A stretch of 43,437 bases of DNA from Bacteroidales bacterium (GCA_024401715.1 JAKSKO010000011.1:1-43437), one strand, 5' to 3'; counted from the first letter of the stretch, positions 9,073 through 17,364 are shown. Notes: a model not told the origin generated them from the sequence alone. Numbers and translations: made by a program.

Positions 9073-9102
9073 TTGACAAGTTAAAAAATGGCTGTACCTT
9101 TG
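9073..9102 (+). promoter_or_regulatory. Strong Bacteroidota promoter
   Basis: TTG at 9073-9075 and TACCTTTG at 9095-9102 are separated by 19 nt, a consensus match for the primary Bacteroidota sigma factor. Transcription should start near 9108. No credible ORF follows, which points to a small RNA. Confidence 0.7.
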
Positions 9103-9107
9103 TGTTA

Positions 9108-9193
9108 GGAATATGTCATGATGTGAGAATTAGCAAGCCTCACACGACTTTATGTAGAGTATTTTCGTTTTCATACGGGAATACTCTATATTT
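9108..9193 (+). ncRNA. Candidate small RNA ending in an intrinsic terminator
   Basis: Downstream of the promoter come a hairpin TGTGAG (9122-9127) / CTCACA (9139-9144) and then a perfect 9-bp stem TAGAGTATT (9155-9163) / AATACTCTA (9180-9188) followed by TATTTTTAT. Promoter, two stems and a U-rich end about 85 nt after the predicted start make a compact small-RNA gene. The overlapping ORF from 9102 begins at the transcription start itself and its product has no protein-like character. No Rfam family is recognised by eye. Confidence 0.42.
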
Positions 9194-9293
9194 TTATGCA
9201 ATAGCTGGGAAAGTTCTAAAAGAAAAAAACCCAAAATCGTTGCATCTAGCTTGGTTCGTAACAGAGGTATATCTGCGTCTCCACGATCTCGGG

Positions 9294-9368
9294 AAAATAA
9301 AAGGGGCCTCCAAAGTCAAATGTTCCAGTCCCCTTGACAGACGTCCGAAACGTATGGTGCAACCCTTT
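9294..9368 (-). ncRNA. Candidate minus-strand small RNA converging on the first
   Basis: A promoter-like pair on the minus strand would start transcription near 9368. The RNA would end at a stem AAGGGG / CCCCTT (minus-strand reading; 9330-9335 and 9301-9306) whose 3' arm runs into TTTTATTTT (9292-9300). This gives a transcript of about 75 nt with a 23-nt loop. It faces the plus-strand candidate across about 100 bp. The promoter spacing of 17 nt is at the short end, so support is moderate to weak. Confidence 0.3.
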
Positions 9369-9374
9369 CTGGTG

Positions 9375-9402
9375 CAAATATATCAATTCTTTTGAAATCC
9401 AA
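9375..9402 (-). promoter_or_regulatory. Promoter-like element for the minus-strand small RNA candidate
   Basis: Minus-strand TATATTTG (9375-9382) is preceded by TTG (9400-9402) with a 17-nt spacer. The -7 box is a perfect match; the spacer is shorter than at the other promoters in this window (19-22). Confidence 0.4.
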
Positions 9403-9414
9403 GTGAAATAATAC

Positions 9415-9525
9415 TTAAAACGGACTCTCAAAATCTTTCAGGAGCGGGTGCTTTGTGTCCTTCTCGGAGAGGAGCGCCTGCTCTTGGGGGATGTGCCAAT
9501 CTATTCCAAGACTGTCGTCAAGAAG
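9415..9525 (-). pseudogene. rmlC: 3' remnant of rmlC (dTDP-4-dehydrorhamnose 3,5-epimerase)
   Basis: A minus-strand frame ending in TAA at 9415 encodes LLDDSLGIDWHIPQEQALLS, then EKDTKHPLLKDFESPF. This is the recognisable C-terminus of the RmlC/RfbC epimerase (LGIDW and LSEKDTKHPLLKDFdSPF are family hallmarks). Upstream of about 9525 the similarity stops and the frame runs antisense-free into the end of the 150-aa gene. An intact RmlC is about 180-190 residues; only about 37 remain. It lies at the end of the operon that contains rmlD, rmlA and rmlB, exactly where rmlC would be expected. The 5' part was probably lost when the neighbouring DNA was rearranged. This fragment is also the boundary between the sugar operon and the defence island. 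Confidence 0.7.
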
Positions 9526-9548
9526 CATTGTTTCGGGCCATGCGAAGT

Positions 9549-10001
9549 TTACAAGTCTCCACTCCAACCGTGACCAAGGTCCCAGTGCTCGTCGTAGACA
9601 AATTCGAAGTAAGGTAAAGCGAACTCCTCCTCAATCATTTGCGATAGTTCATCTTCAATGGGTTTTGCCCATTGACCTACAAAGACGATGAACTTGTTGA
9701 TATTCCATGCCACACGGCCACGGGGAATCTGTGTGTAGTCGCCTTTGAATTTTGTTTCCTCTCCTTTAGCTTGAGCACGGAAATATTCCTTCGCCCAGAC
9801 CTGACGATGTAGGTGCGGGTAGTTGATGAACGGAAGACCTTTATCGGCTGCCTCCTCTACCTGCTTTGGTGTCAGCTCCTGCTTGCGGACACCAAAGAAA
9901 CTGTGGTCTTGTGGATCGAACCAGAAGATGCCAACCTGAGGCATCGGCTCGTCCAGAGCACGCATCGCATCCATCTGTTGTTGTATTTCTTTCTCGGACA
10001 T
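9549..10001 (-). CDS. Conserved hypothetical protein, 150 aa
   Basis: A soluble, acidic protein without signal peptide or membrane segment. Notable stretches are VGIFWFDPQDHSFFGVRKQE near the N-terminus, IPRGRVAWNINKFIVFVGQW in the middle and EEEFALPYFEFVYDEHWDLG at the end. The pattern 'GIFWF... phenylalanine-glycine-valine ... PRGRV ... FVGQW' suggests a compact alpha/beta fold, and I have the impression of a small Bacteroidota family, but I cannot name it. It is the last intact gene of the sugar operon, 24 nt after galE, and its stop abuts the rmlC remnant. Whether it belongs to glycan synthesis or arrived with the rearrangement that truncated rmlC is open. Confidence 0.7.
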   Translation of the reverse strand: MSEKEIQQQMDAMRALDEPMPQVGIFWFDPQDHSFFGVRKQELTPKQVEEAADKGLPFINYPHLHRQVWAKEYFRAQAKGEETKFKGDYTQIPRGRVAWNINKFIVFVGQWAKPIEDELSQMIEEEFALPYFEFVYDEHWDLGHGWSGDL

Positions 10002-10025
10002 AACTAATGTACCTTAAATCAATTC

Positions 10026-11042
10026 CTATTCCTCATACCCCTTGGGGTTGTTTTTCTGCCAGTTCCAGGAGTCGCGGCACATGTCCTCGATGCCGTATTG
10101 GGCTTCCCAGCCGAGCTCGGCTTTGGCTTTGGCGGGGTTGCAGTAGCAGGTGGCGATGTCGCCGGGGCGGCGAGGTTTGATAACGTATGGCACCGCAACG
10201 CCGTTGGCCTTCTCAAAGGCCTTTACAACGTCCAGCACAGAATAGCCGTGACCTGTACCTATATTGTAAATTGCCAGGCCCTCCTTGCGGCTGATTGCCT
10301 GCAGCGCTGCCACATGGGCCGATGCCAGGTCCACAACATGGATGTAGTCGCGTACGCCTGTGCCATCCGGAGTGTCATAATCGTTGCCAAACACGCCAAG
10401 TTCCTTGCGCATGCCCACCGCTGTCTGGGTGATGTACGGCATCAGGTTGTTAGGGATGCCGTTAGGGTTCTCGCCGATTCGGCCGCTCTTGTGCGCTCCA
10501 ATAGGGTTGAAGTAGCGCAGCAACACAACGTTCCACTCGGGGTCGGCCTTCTGAACGTCCATCAGCACCTCCTCCAGCATGGATTTGGTCTGGCCGTAAG
10601 GGTTGGTGCAGTGGCCTTTAGGGCAGTCCTCGGTGATAGGGATGATGGCAGGGTCTCCATACACTGTTGCCGAGCTTGAGAAAATGATGTTCTTGCAGCC
10701 GTGATTGCGCATCACATCCAACAGCACAAAGGTTGCATTCATGTTGTTCTCGTAGTACTCCAGCGGCTTTGCGCAGCTCTCGCCCACTGCCTTCAGGCCG
10801 GCAAAGTGGATCACCGCATCAATCTTGTTCTCATCAAAAACCTTGTCCATGGCCGCACGGTCACGCACATCGGCCTTGATAAAAGGTATCTCCTTGCCTA
10901 TAAGCTCTCCCACGCGCCTCAAAGCCTCGGGGTTGGAGTTCACAAGGTTATCCACGACCACAACGCTGTGGCCTTTCTTGTCCAGTTCAATTATTGTGTG
11001 GCTGCCAATGAAGCCGGCGCCACCGGTAAGTAAAATATTCAT
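10026..11042 (-). CDS. galE: UDP-glucose 4-epimerase
   Basis: A 338-residue extended short-chain dehydrogenase. The NAD-binding motif TGGAGFIGSHT opens the protein, and the catalytic Y-x-x-x-K is YGQTK near residue 150, with the preceding FSSSATVYGDP stretch typical of GalE. The family interconverts UDP-glucose and UDP-galactose in the cytoplasm, supplying galactose for surface polysaccharides and the Leloir pathway. It starts 4 nt after the hydroxyacid dehydrogenase gene, within the long minus-strand nucleotide-sugar operon. The C-terminal part (IKPRRPGDIATCYCNPAKA) contains the family's substrate-binding RPGD segment. Length and motifs are normal, nothing is truncated. Some paralogues act on UDP-GlcNAc; sequence alone cannot exclude that. 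Confidence 0.92.
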   Translation of the reverse strand: MNILLTGGAGFIGSHTIIELDKKGHSVVVVDNLVNSNPEALRRVGELIGKEIPFIKADVRDRAAMDKVFDENKIDAVIHFAGLKAVGESCAKPLEYYENNMNATFVLLDVMRNHGCKNIIFSSSATVYGDPAIIPITEDCPKGHCTNPYGQTKSMLEEVLMDVQKADPEWNVVLLRYFNPIGAHKSGRIGENPNGIPNNLMPYITQTAVGMRKELGVFGNDYDTPDGTGVRDYIHVVDLASAHVAALQAISRKEGLAIYNIGTGHGYSVLDVVKAFEKANGVAVPYVIKPRRPGDIATCYCNPAKAKAELGWEAQYGIEDMCRDSWNWQKNNPKGYEE

Positions 11043-11046
11043 ATTC

Positions 11047-12003
11047 CTAAAGTTTTATAACATTCTGCGGATTGCCCTTTACAAAAGCCCTCAGGTTTGC
11101 GGCGGCTGTTGCAATAAGGCGGGTGCGGGCCTCAAACGAGGTCCAGCCCATGTGAGGTGTCACAAAGGCATTCGGCTGGTCCAGCACAGGATTGCCGCCA
11201 ACAGGTGGTTCCTGGGCCAGCACGTCTGTGCAATAAGCGGCCAGTTTGCCCTTCGCCAACGCATCTGCCATTGCAGCATCATCCACCAGCGGGCCGCGGG
11301 CAGTATTTATAACTATGGCATCTGGACTCAGCAGGCCGATGGTCTTCTCGTTCAGCAGGTGACGGGTGTCGGGCGTGAGCGGGCAGTGCAGCGATACGGC
11401 AAAGCTTGTGGACAAAGCCTCATCAAGGCCCAGCTTTATAACGCCAGCGGGCAGCTGCTCCTGGGTCTTTGACGTGACGGCCACAACCTTCATTCCCAGC
11501 GCCTGGGCTATGCGAGCCACTGCAGCGCCTATGTTACCGAAGCCCACGATTGCCATCTGCTTGCCGGCAAGCTCGGTGAACGGGTAATCCCAGTAGGTGT
11601 AGTGCGGCTGACTGTTCCACTTCCCTGCCCTGTTCTGCACTGCGTAGTGGTCTACGCGGCTTGTGGCGTTAAGCAGGAAGGAGATGGCAAGCTGTGCCAC
11701 GCTCATTGTGCTGTAGGCCGGAATGTTGGTCACAACTATTCCGCGCCTTGTGGCTTCGGCACAGTCTACGCTGTTTACGCCTGTTGCCAGTATGCCGATG
11801 TATTTGAGCTTTGGCAGCTGTGCAAGCACGTCGGCGGTAAGCAGCACCTTGTTGGTGAGCACGGCTTCTGCGTCTTTGCAGCGCTCCACTGTGAGTGTGG
11901 CCGGGGTGTTGTCGTAGGCAACCACCTCGCCGAATGCTTCAAGCGCGCTCCAGTCAAGGTCTTCGCGCACCGCTGTGCAACTGTCCAGGATTACGATCTT
12001 CAT
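11047..12003 (-). CDS. D-2-hydroxyacid dehydrogenase (glycerate/hydroxypyruvate type)
   Basis: About 318 residues from MKIVILDS at 12003; an ATG eight codons upstream is less likely. The Rossmann motif VGFGNIG is near residue 150, NTARGPLVDD carries the catalytic arginine, DVLAQEPP the glutamate and TPHMGW the histidine, the complete triad of the D-isomer-specific 2-hydroxyacid dehydrogenases. The protein most resembles NAD-dependent hydroxypyruvate/glycerate reductases, but D-lactate or other 2-keto-acid substrates are possible. It lies inside the nucleotide-sugar operon between fcl and galE with short spacers, which is an unusual place for such an enzyme. It may be a hitchhiker or may act on a three-carbon acid substituent of a glycan; that link is speculation. 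Confidence 0.85.
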   Translation of the reverse strand: MKIVILDSCTAVREDLDWSALEAFGEVVAYDNTPATLTVERCKDAEAVLTNKVLLTADVLAQLPKLKYIGILATGVNSVDCAEATRRGIVVTNIPAYSTMSVAQLAISFLLNATSRVDHYAVQNRAGKWNSQPHYTYWDYPFTELAGKQMAIVGFGNIGAAVARIAQALGMKVVAVTSKTQEQLPAGVIKLGLDEALSTSFAVSLHCPLTPDTRHLLNEKTIGLLSPDAIVINTARGPLVDDAAMADALAKGKLAAYCTDVLAQEPPVGGNPVLDQPNAFVTPHMGWTSFEARTRLIATAAANLRAFVKGNPQNVIKL

Positions 12004-12033
12004 TTTTCTTTGCTTTAATTTGTCCAAGCCCTG

Positions 12034-12975
12034 CTAGCGCTCTGCACGCATAGGGTTGTTAAGGAAATCCTCATAGGCCAGGCGTATGCCGTCCTCAAGC
12101 TCCACTTTGTACTTCCAGCCAAGTTTTTCGGCCTTGCTTACGTCAAGAAGTTTGCGAGGTGTTCCGTTAGGACGTGTGGTGTCCCATTTTATCTCGCCCT
12201 CAAAGCCAACTACTTTGGCAACAAGCTCTGTAAGGCCCTTGATGGTGATTTCCTTGCCTGTGCCGGCGTTCACGGTCTCGTCTCCGCTATAGTTGTTCAT
12301 AAGGAAGACGCAAAGGTTGGCAAGGTCATCCACATAAAGGAACTCGCGCAATGGGCTGCCATCACCCCAGCAGGTTACCTCCTTCAGGCCTGCCTCCTTT
12401 GCCTCATGGAAGCGGCGGATAAGTGCAGGCAGCACGTGGCTGTGCTCCGGATGGTAGTTGTCGTTAGGACCATAGAGGTTGGTTGGCATCAGGGAGATAT
12501 AGTCTGTGCCGTACTGCTTGTTCAGGTATTCGCAATATTTGAGGCCGCTGATCTTTGCAAGGGCGTAGGCCTCGTTGGTCTTCTCAAGTTCCGATGTAAG
12601 CAAGCAACTTTCCGGCATAGGCTGTGGTGCCATACGCGGATAGATGCAAGATGAACCCAGGAACTCCAGTTTCTTGCAACCGTTCTTCCAGGCGCTGTGA
12701 ATCACGTTCATCTCCAGGATCATGTTGTCATACATGAAATCTGCAAGTGCGCTCTGATTGGCTATAATGCCGCCCACCTTGGCTGCAGCCAGGAACACAT
12801 ATTCCGGTTTTTCGGCCGCAAAGAAGGCCTCAACCTGGTTCTGACGTGTGAGGTCCAGCTCTTTGTGGGTGCGGGTGATTATGTTGTTGTAGCCCTGGCG
12901 CTGCAGTTCACGCACGATGGCGCTTCCCACCATGCCTCTGTGCCCGGCCACGTAAATCTTACTGTTCTTCTCCAT
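12034..12975 (-). CDS. fcl: GDP-L-fucose synthase
   Basis: A 313-residue extended SDR. The N-terminal VAGHRGMVGSAIVREL has the GxxGxxG variant characteristic of GDP-4-keto-6-deoxymannose epimerase/reductase, followed by FLAAAKVGGI, SSCIYP and the catalytic YALAK, all hallmarks of GMER/Fcl. It performs the 3,5-epimerisation and NADPH reduction that turn GDP-4-keto-6-deoxy-D-mannose into GDP-L-fucose. The substrate is made by the product of the gene 3 nt upstream (gmd), so the pair forms a complete de novo GDP-fucose branch. Bacteroidales use fucose widely on capsules and O-glycosylated proteins. Start and length fit the family. No fucosyltransferase is seen in the window. Confidence 0.94.
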   Translation of the reverse strand: MEKNSKIYVAGHRGMVGSAIVRELQRQGYNNIITRTHKELDLTRQNQVEAFFAAEKPEYVFLAAAKVGGIIANQSALADFMYDNMILEMNVIHSAWKNGCKKLEFLGSSCIYPRMAPQPMPESCLLTSELEKTNEAYALAKISGLKYCEYLNKQYGTDYISLMPTNLYGPNDNYHPEHSHVLPALIRRFHEAKEAGLKEVTCWGDGSPLREFLYVDDLANLCVFLMNNYSGDETVNAGTGKEITIKGLTELVAKVVGFEGEIKWDTTRPNGTPRKLLDVSKAEKLGWKYKVELEDGIRLAYEDFLNNPMRAER

Positions 12976-12978
12976 AGA

Positions 12979-14091
12979 CTACTTCACAATACCCTTCTCC
13001 AGATACTCGGCAAGGTTCATCTTGCGCACCTTGGCTGCGGCATCCTCGGATGCAACCTTTGCCATATCGTGACGTACCATAAGTTCCACAAGCTGCTCGA
13101 ATGTGGTGGTCTGTGGGTTCCAGCCCAGCTCTGTCTTGGCCTTGGTTGGGTCTCCCCAGAGGTTAACAACGTCTGTAGGACGGTAGAAATCCTCGCTTAC
13201 GGCCACAACTGTCTTGCCGATAAGTTCGGCAGGGCCCAAGGTAACTATACCCTTCTCGTTGACGCCTTCGCCTTCCCACTTAAGCTCTATGCCTGCGTGG
13301 TGGAAAGCCAGGGTGGCAAACTCACGCACTGTGTGCTGCACGCCTGTTGCAATCACGAAATCCTGTGCCTTTTCCTGCTGCAACATAAGCCACATGCACT
13401 GCACATAGTCTTTGGCGTAACCCCAGTCGCGTTTGGAGTCCAGATTACCCAGATACAAGCAATCCTGCTTGCCCTGGGCGATGCGTGCAGCGGCAAGTGT
13501 GATCTTGCGGGTTACGAAGGTCTCACCGCGGCGCTCGCTCTCGTGGTTGAAGAGGATGCCGGAGCAGCAGAACATGTCGTAGGCCTCGCGGTACTCCTTC
13601 ACAATCCAGAAGCCGTAAAGCTTTGCAACTGCGTATGGTGAATAAGGGTGGAAAGGGGTCTTCTCGTTCTGCGGGACCTCCTCCACCTTGCCGTAAAGCT
13701 CTGAGGTTGATGCCTGGTAGATTCGGCAGGTCTTCTCCAGATGGTTGGTGCGCACGGCTTCCAGCACGCGCAGAACTCCAACCGCATCGGCGTTGGCTGT
13801 GTATTCCGGTGCATCAAAAGATACCTGCACATGCGATTGCGCCGCCAGATTATATATCTCCGTTGGTTGCACGCTGCCAACCAGCTTCACCAGAGACATG
13901 GAATCCACCATATCGGCATAGTGCAAATGGAAATTGGGAGTGCCTTCAAGATGGGCAATCCTTTCCCTGTAGTCCACAGAGCTTCGGCGGATTACACCGT
14001 GAACCTCATAACCTTTGGCCAGAAGAAATTCGCTGAGGTAACTGCCGTCCTGGCCAGTGACACCGGTGATAAGTGCAATATTCTTTGACAT
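12979..14091 (-). CDS. gmd: GDP-mannose 4,6-dehydratase
   Basis: About 370 residues from [16 protein letters not shown] at 14091. The frame extends 22 codons further up, but that extension would reach to within 6 nt of the rmlB stop and has no family match. [14 protein letters not shown] is the diagnostic Gmd nucleotide-binding loop; YAVAK is the catalytic Y-x-x-x-K, and [16 protein letters not shown] is the conserved Gmd loop that helps tetramer formation and cofactor binding. The enzyme converts GDP-D-mannose to GDP-4-keto-6-deoxymannose, the substrate of the fcl product encoded immediately downstream. It sits after rmlB in the operon, so rhamnose and fucose donor synthesis are co-transcribed. 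Nothing unusual in the sequence. Confidence 0.94.
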   Translation of the reverse strand: MSKNIALITGVTGQDGSYLSEFLLAKGYEVHGVIRRSSVDYRERIAHLEGTPNFHLHYADMVDSMSLVKLVGSVQPTEIYNLAAQSHVQVSFDAPEYTANADAVGVLRVLEAVRTNHLEKTCRIYQASTSELYGKVEEVPQNEKTPFHPYSPYAVAKLYGFWIVKEYREAYDMFCCSGILFNHESERRGETFVTRKITLAAARIAQGKQDCLYLGNLDSKRDWGYAKDYVQCMWLMLQQEKAQDFVIATGVQHTVREFATLAFHHAGIELKWEGEGVNEKGIVTLGPAELIGKTVVAVSEDFYRPTDVVNLWGDPTKAKTELGWNPQTTTFEQLVELMVRHDMAKVASEDAAAKVRKMNLAEYLEKGIVK

Positions 14092-14163
14092 GATGAATCT
14101 TCGTTTGTTATGATATTTAATCCCTCTCAAATGTTTCGCGGGTTCGTACACTATCACGCTAGG

Positions 14164-15300
14164 CTAGCGTCCTTTGTACATGTTCTCGTAATAGCTCTGG
14201 TAGTCGCCCGATGTAACGTTGTCCAGCCACTCTTCGTTGTCCAGATACCATTTCACGGTCTTTTCGATGCCTTCCTCGAACTGGAGCGAAGGCTCCCAGC
14301 CCAGTTCCTTCTGCAGCTTGCTGCTGTCTATCGCGTAGCGGGCGTCGTGGCCAAGACGGTCGGTAACGTAAGTGATAAGATCAAGGTCGGCACCCTCGGG
14401 ACGGCCAAGCAGGCGGTCAACGGTGTTGATGACGGTCTTGATGATATCTATGTTCTTCCACTCGTTGAAGCCGCCGATGTTGTATGTCTCGGCAATTGTG
14501 CCCTCATGGAAGATGGTGTCGATGGCGCGGGCGTGGTCCACAACATACAGCCAGTCGCGCACGTTCTCGCCTTTGCCGTAAACAGGCAGCGGCTTGCGGT
14601 TGCGTATGTTGTTGATGAAAAGCGGGATCAGCTTCTCCGGGAACTGGTACGGACCGTAGTTGTTGCTGCAGTTGGTGACGATTGTAGGCATGCCGTAGGT
14701 GTCGTGGAAGGCACGAACAAAGTGGTCGGAAGAAGCCTTTGATGCGCTGTACGGGCTGTGAGGATTGTACTTTGTGGTCTCGTAGAAGAAATCCTTGCCG
14801 TATGCCAAGTGGTGCTCACCAGAGCTTGCCTTGGTTGTGAAAGGAGGCTCTATGCCCTCCGGGTTTGACATCTGCAGTGCGCCGTACACCTCATCGGTGC
14901 TGATGTGATAGAATCTCTTGCCCTCGTACTTCTCCGGAAGGCTCTCCCAATACAGCTTTGCAGCCTGAAGCAACGAGAGAGTTCCCATCACGTTCGTACG
15001 CGCGAAGGTGAACGGATCCTTGATGCTACGGTCCACGTGGCTCTCGGCAGCAAGGTGAATGATGCCGTCTATCTGCTCTTCCTGCATCAGTTTGTAGAAT
15101 GCGTCAAAGTCGCAGATATCCATTTTCACGAATTTGTAGTTAGGCTTGTCCTCTATGTCCTTTAGGTTGGCCAGGTTGCCGGCATAGGTTAGCTTGTCCA
15201 GATTGATGATCTTGTAGTCCGGATATTTGTTCACGAAAAGCCTCACAACGTGGCTGCCTATGAATCCGGCACCGCCGGTGATAACTATATTTCTTTTCAT
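14164..15300 (-). CDS. rmlB: dTDP-glucose 4,6-dehydratase
   Basis: A 378-residue SDR dehydratase. TGGAGFIGSHVVRLFV at the N-terminus binds NAD, AESHVDRSI and STDEVYG are the conserved RmlB segments (the latter holding the D-E catalytic acids), and YSASK is the active-site Y-x-x-x-K. It is slightly longer than many RmlBs because of a loop before YSASK (about residues 150-180), which is common in Bacteroidota. It makes dTDP-4-keto-6-deoxyglucose, the second step towards dTDP-L-rhamnose. It lies between rmlA (12 nt upstream) and gmd. The next enzyme, RmlC, survives in this window only as a fragment, so an rmlC elsewhere in the genome is required for rhamnose. Confidence 0.95.
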   Translation of the reverse strand: MKRNIVITGGAGFIGSHVVRLFVNKYPDYKIINLDKLTYAGNLANLKDIEDKPNYKFVKMDICDFDAFYKLMQEEQIDGIIHLAAESHVDRSIKDPFTFARTNVMGTLSLLQAAKLYWESLPEKYEGKRFYHISTDEVYGALQMSNPEGIEPPFTTKASSGEHHLAYGKDFFYETTKYNPHSPYSASKASSDHFVRAFHDTYGMPTIVTNCSNNYGPYQFPEKLIPLFINNIRNRKPLPVYGKGENVRDWLYVVDHARAIDTIFHEGTIAETYNIGGFNEWKNIDIIKTVINTVDRLLGRPEGADLDLITYVTDRLGHDARYAIDSSKLQKELGWEPSLQFEEGIEKTVKWYLDNEEWLDNVTSGDYQSYYENMYKGR

Positions 15301-15312
15301 TCCGATTCTCTT

Positions 15313-16218
15313 TTAGCCCAAGTTGGGGTTTCCTGTTTCCTTAAGCTCGTCAATAACCTTCAGCAGGTACTGGCCGTACTGGTTCTTCAGCATAGGCTGT
15401 GCAAGTTCTCGCATGCGCTCTTCGCTTATCCAGCCCTGACGGTAGGCTATGCCCTCCAGGCAGCCCACCTTAAGTCCGGTGCGTTTCTCCAGGACCTCTA
15501 TGTAGGTTGACGCCTCGCTTAGGGAATCGTGCGTGCCTGTATCCAGCCATGCGAAGCCCCTGCCCAGGGTCTGGACCGTAAGCTCTCCGTCTTTCAGGAA
15601 TTCCTGGTTCACTGTGGTAATCTCATATTCTCCGCGTGCCGATGGCTTGATGTTGGCCGCAACGTCCACCACCTTGTTCGGGTAGAAGTAAAGGCCCACA
15701 ACGGCATAGTTGCTCTTCGGCTCTTTCGGCTTCTCTTCTATGCTTAGGCAGTTGCCCTCTTTGTCGAATTCCGCAACGCCATAGCGCTCCGGATCGCTTA
15801 CCCAATAGCCGAACACTGTGGCCTTCCTGTCTTCATCGGCCTTGCGTACGGCTTCCTTCAGCATGCCGGTGAAGCCCGCGCCATGGAAGATGTTGTCTCC
15901 AAGCACAAGGCAGGCCGAATCGTTGCCGATGAAATCCCTGCCGATTGTGAATGCCTGTGCAAGTCCGTCAGGAGATGGCTGCTCTGCATACTGGAAGTTT
16001 ACACCGTAATCGCTGCCGTCGCCCAGCAGGCGTTTGAAGCCCGGGAGATCGTGCGGGGTGCTTATGATGAGTATATCACGTATTCCCGCCAGCATAAGTA
16101 CGCTTATCGGGTAATATACCATCGGTTTGTCATAAATTGGCATAAGCTGTTTGCTGATGCCTTTCGTGATGGGATAAAGGCGTGTGCCAGAACCACCTGC
16201 TAATACTATTCCTTTCAT
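15313..16218 (-). CDS. rmlA: Glucose-1-phosphate thymidylyltransferase
   Basis: A 301-residue nucleotidyltransferase. The N-terminal [20 protein letters not shown] is the diphosphate-binding signature, followed by [15 protein letters not shown] and VLGDNIFHG, which contribute the metal-binding aspartate and sugar contacts. Later [19 protein letters not shown] is also diagnostic. The enzyme couples dTTP with glucose-1-phosphate to give dTDP-glucose, and is usually feedback-inhibited by dTDP-L-rhamnose. It is the second gene of the operon, 14 nt after rmlD. Length and motifs are standard for RmlA. Confidence 0.95.
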   Translation of the reverse strand: MKGIVLAGGSGTRLYPITKGISKQLMPIYDKPMVYYPISVLMLAGIRDILIISTPHDLPGFKRLLGDGSDYGVNFQYAEQPSPDGLAQAFTIGRDFIGNDSACLVLGDNIFHGAGFTGMLKEAVRKADEDRKATVFGYWVSDPERYGVAEFDKEGNCLSIEEKPKEPKSNYAVVGLYFYPNKVVDVAANIKPSARGEYEITTVNQEFLKDGELTVQTLGRGFAWLDTGTHDSLSEASTYIEVLEKRTGLKVGCLEGIAYRQGWISEERMRELAQPMLKNQYGQYLLKVIDELKETGNPNLG

Positions 16219-16232
16219 ATTTCGACGTGGTT

Positions 16233-17132
16233 TTATTTCATGTTTGCGATGCAGGTCTCAAGGCTGTCCACCCAGTAGGGAACCTTGATTCCGAATGTTT
16301 CCTTGAAGCTTTTCTTGTCCAGGACAGAGTAGGACGGGCGTTTCACCGGGGATGGATACTCGCTGGAGTAGCAAGGCTGGATGTCGCAATCCAGGTTGCC
16401 GGCAATCTTTGCTATCATCTTTGTGAAATCGTACCAGCTGGTGACGCCCTCGTTGCTGTAGTGGTAGATTCCGGTGTTCCCCCGGAACTTGCGGCTGCCT
16501 ATGATTTCGCAAATGGCTGCGGCAAGGTCGTAGGCGTAGGTTGGGGTTCCGCACTGGTCGAATACCACCTTCAGCTGCGGCTTTGTTGCCGTGAGGTTCA
16601 GCATGGTCTTGCAGAAGTTCTTGCCGAACTCGCTGTAGAGCCACGCCGTGCGCAGGATGATGTATTCGCATCCGCTGGCAATGATGTTCTGCTCTCCCTG
16701 GAGCTTGGTGGCCCCGTACACTCCCGTAGGGGTGCCTTTCTGATCCGGATTGCAAGGGGTGTTGTACGCTTCCTTGCCGAACACATAGTCCGTTGACACA
16801 TGGAAGAGCACACCGCCCACCTCCTTCATTGCGATGGCAAGGTTGTTCGGGGCATCGGCGTTCAGCTTCTGCGCAAGGGCGGCAAGCTTTTCGTCCGTCT
16901 CGCATGCGTCCACGTTTGTCCATGCGGCGCAGTTCACAATGGCCTCTATGGACTTTTCGGCCACCATGGCGCGTATTGCGTCCAGATCTGTGATGTCCAG
17001 GAATGTGGTTTCCAGGCCTTCCACCTGATTGACGTCAGTGAAGACGTAGTTGTCTGCGCCAGCCTGCCTTGCGGCAATAAGACGCATTTCATTTCCGAGC
17101 TGTCCGTTAGCTCCGGTTACAAGGATGTTCAT
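16233..17132 (-). CDS. rmlD: dTDP-4-dehydrorhamnose reductase
   Basis: A 299-residue SDR-type reductase. The N-terminal [12 protein letters not shown] binds NADPH, STDYVFG precedes the active site and YGATK is the catalytic Y-x-x-x-K; the C-terminal [17 protein letters not shown] is the RmlD end signature. It catalyses the last step to dTDP-L-rhamnose. It is the first gene of the operon, directly behind a structured leader of about 227 nt. In many genomes the order is rmlA-C-D-B; here D is first and C is a remnant at the far end. Start at 17132 is the only good ATG. Confidence 0.94.
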   Translation of the reverse strand: MNILVTGANGQLGNEMRLIAARQAGADNYVFTDVNQVEGLETTFLDITDLDAIRAMVAEKSIEAIVNCAAWTNVDACETDEKLAALAQKLNADAPNNLAIAMKEVGGVLFHVSTDYVFGKEAYNTPCNPDQKGTPTGVYGATKLQGEQNIIASGCEYIILRTAWLYSEFGKNFCKTMLNLTATKPQLKVVFDQCGTPTYAYDLAAAICEIIGSRKFRGNTGIYHYSNEGVTSWYDFTKMIAKIAGNLDCDIQPCYSSEYPSPVKRPSYSVLDKKSFKETFGIKVPYWVDSLETCIANMK

Positions 17133-17175
17133 TTGCTTCGTGCGAATAATAATGCGCGTATATACGCGCGCGTAT

Positions 17176-17202
17176 AAAAAAATGCCTCTGGACTACAGAG
17201 AC
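17176..17202 (-). terminator. Terminator-like hairpin with T7 tract, 50 nt before rmlD
   Basis: On the minus strand a stem CTCTG (17200-17196) / CAGAG (17190-17186), extendable by a G-U and a G-C pair, is followed after three bases by seven T residues (17182-17176). This is a good intrinsic terminator placed inside the operon leader. Confidence 0.6.
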
Positions 17203-17248
17203 GACTTACCGACTCCCCCGCCCGCGAAATTTTCTTCCGGCAAGAGAA

Positions 17249-17270
17249 CGAAAAGGCCAAAATCGGCCTT
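17249..17270 (-). terminator. Terminator-like hairpin in the leader
   Basis: Minus-strand stem AAGGCC (17270-17265) / GGCCTT (17258-17253) with a 6-nt loop, followed by a short T-rich stretch TTTTCGTTCT. It is weaker than the second one because the T run is interrupted. Confidence 0.5.
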
Positions 17271-17364
17271 CTGTGCCCGTGTATGGGCGATTATTGATAG
17301 GGCATTAGACAATGCTTTCAAGTTCAATAATCTTAATTTGTTTATTTAGCGCTATTTAGGATAA

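Larger units (their letters stand above)
17133..17359 (-). promoter_or_regulatory. Structured, attenuator-like leader of the sugar operon
   Basis: Read on the minus strand from the predicted start near 17359: a long hairpin with a perfect 9-bp outer stem (17324-17332 with 17289-17297) and a 5-bp inner stem (17311-17315 with 17302-17306); an adjacent GCCC/GGGC hairpin (17285-17288 with 17275-17278); two terminator-like hairpins (listed separately); and a 16-bp perfect palindrome GCGCGTATATACGCGC (17154-17169) just before rmlD. No leader peptide is obvious. Terminators lying between a promoter and the first gene imply transcription attenuation, by RNA structure or by a NusG-like (UpxY-type) antiterminator. 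Confidence 0.55.

Noticed and set aside
9102-9395. 97-aa plus-strand ORF starting at a GTG
   Set aside because: It starts within the -7 element, so it would have no leader or ribosome site, it runs through two hairpins and a terminator, and its composition is not protein-like.
10098-13641. Several plus-strand ORFs opposite galE, fcl and gmd (up to 314 aa)
   Set aside because: Shadows of the minus-strand SDR genes; no start context or motifs.
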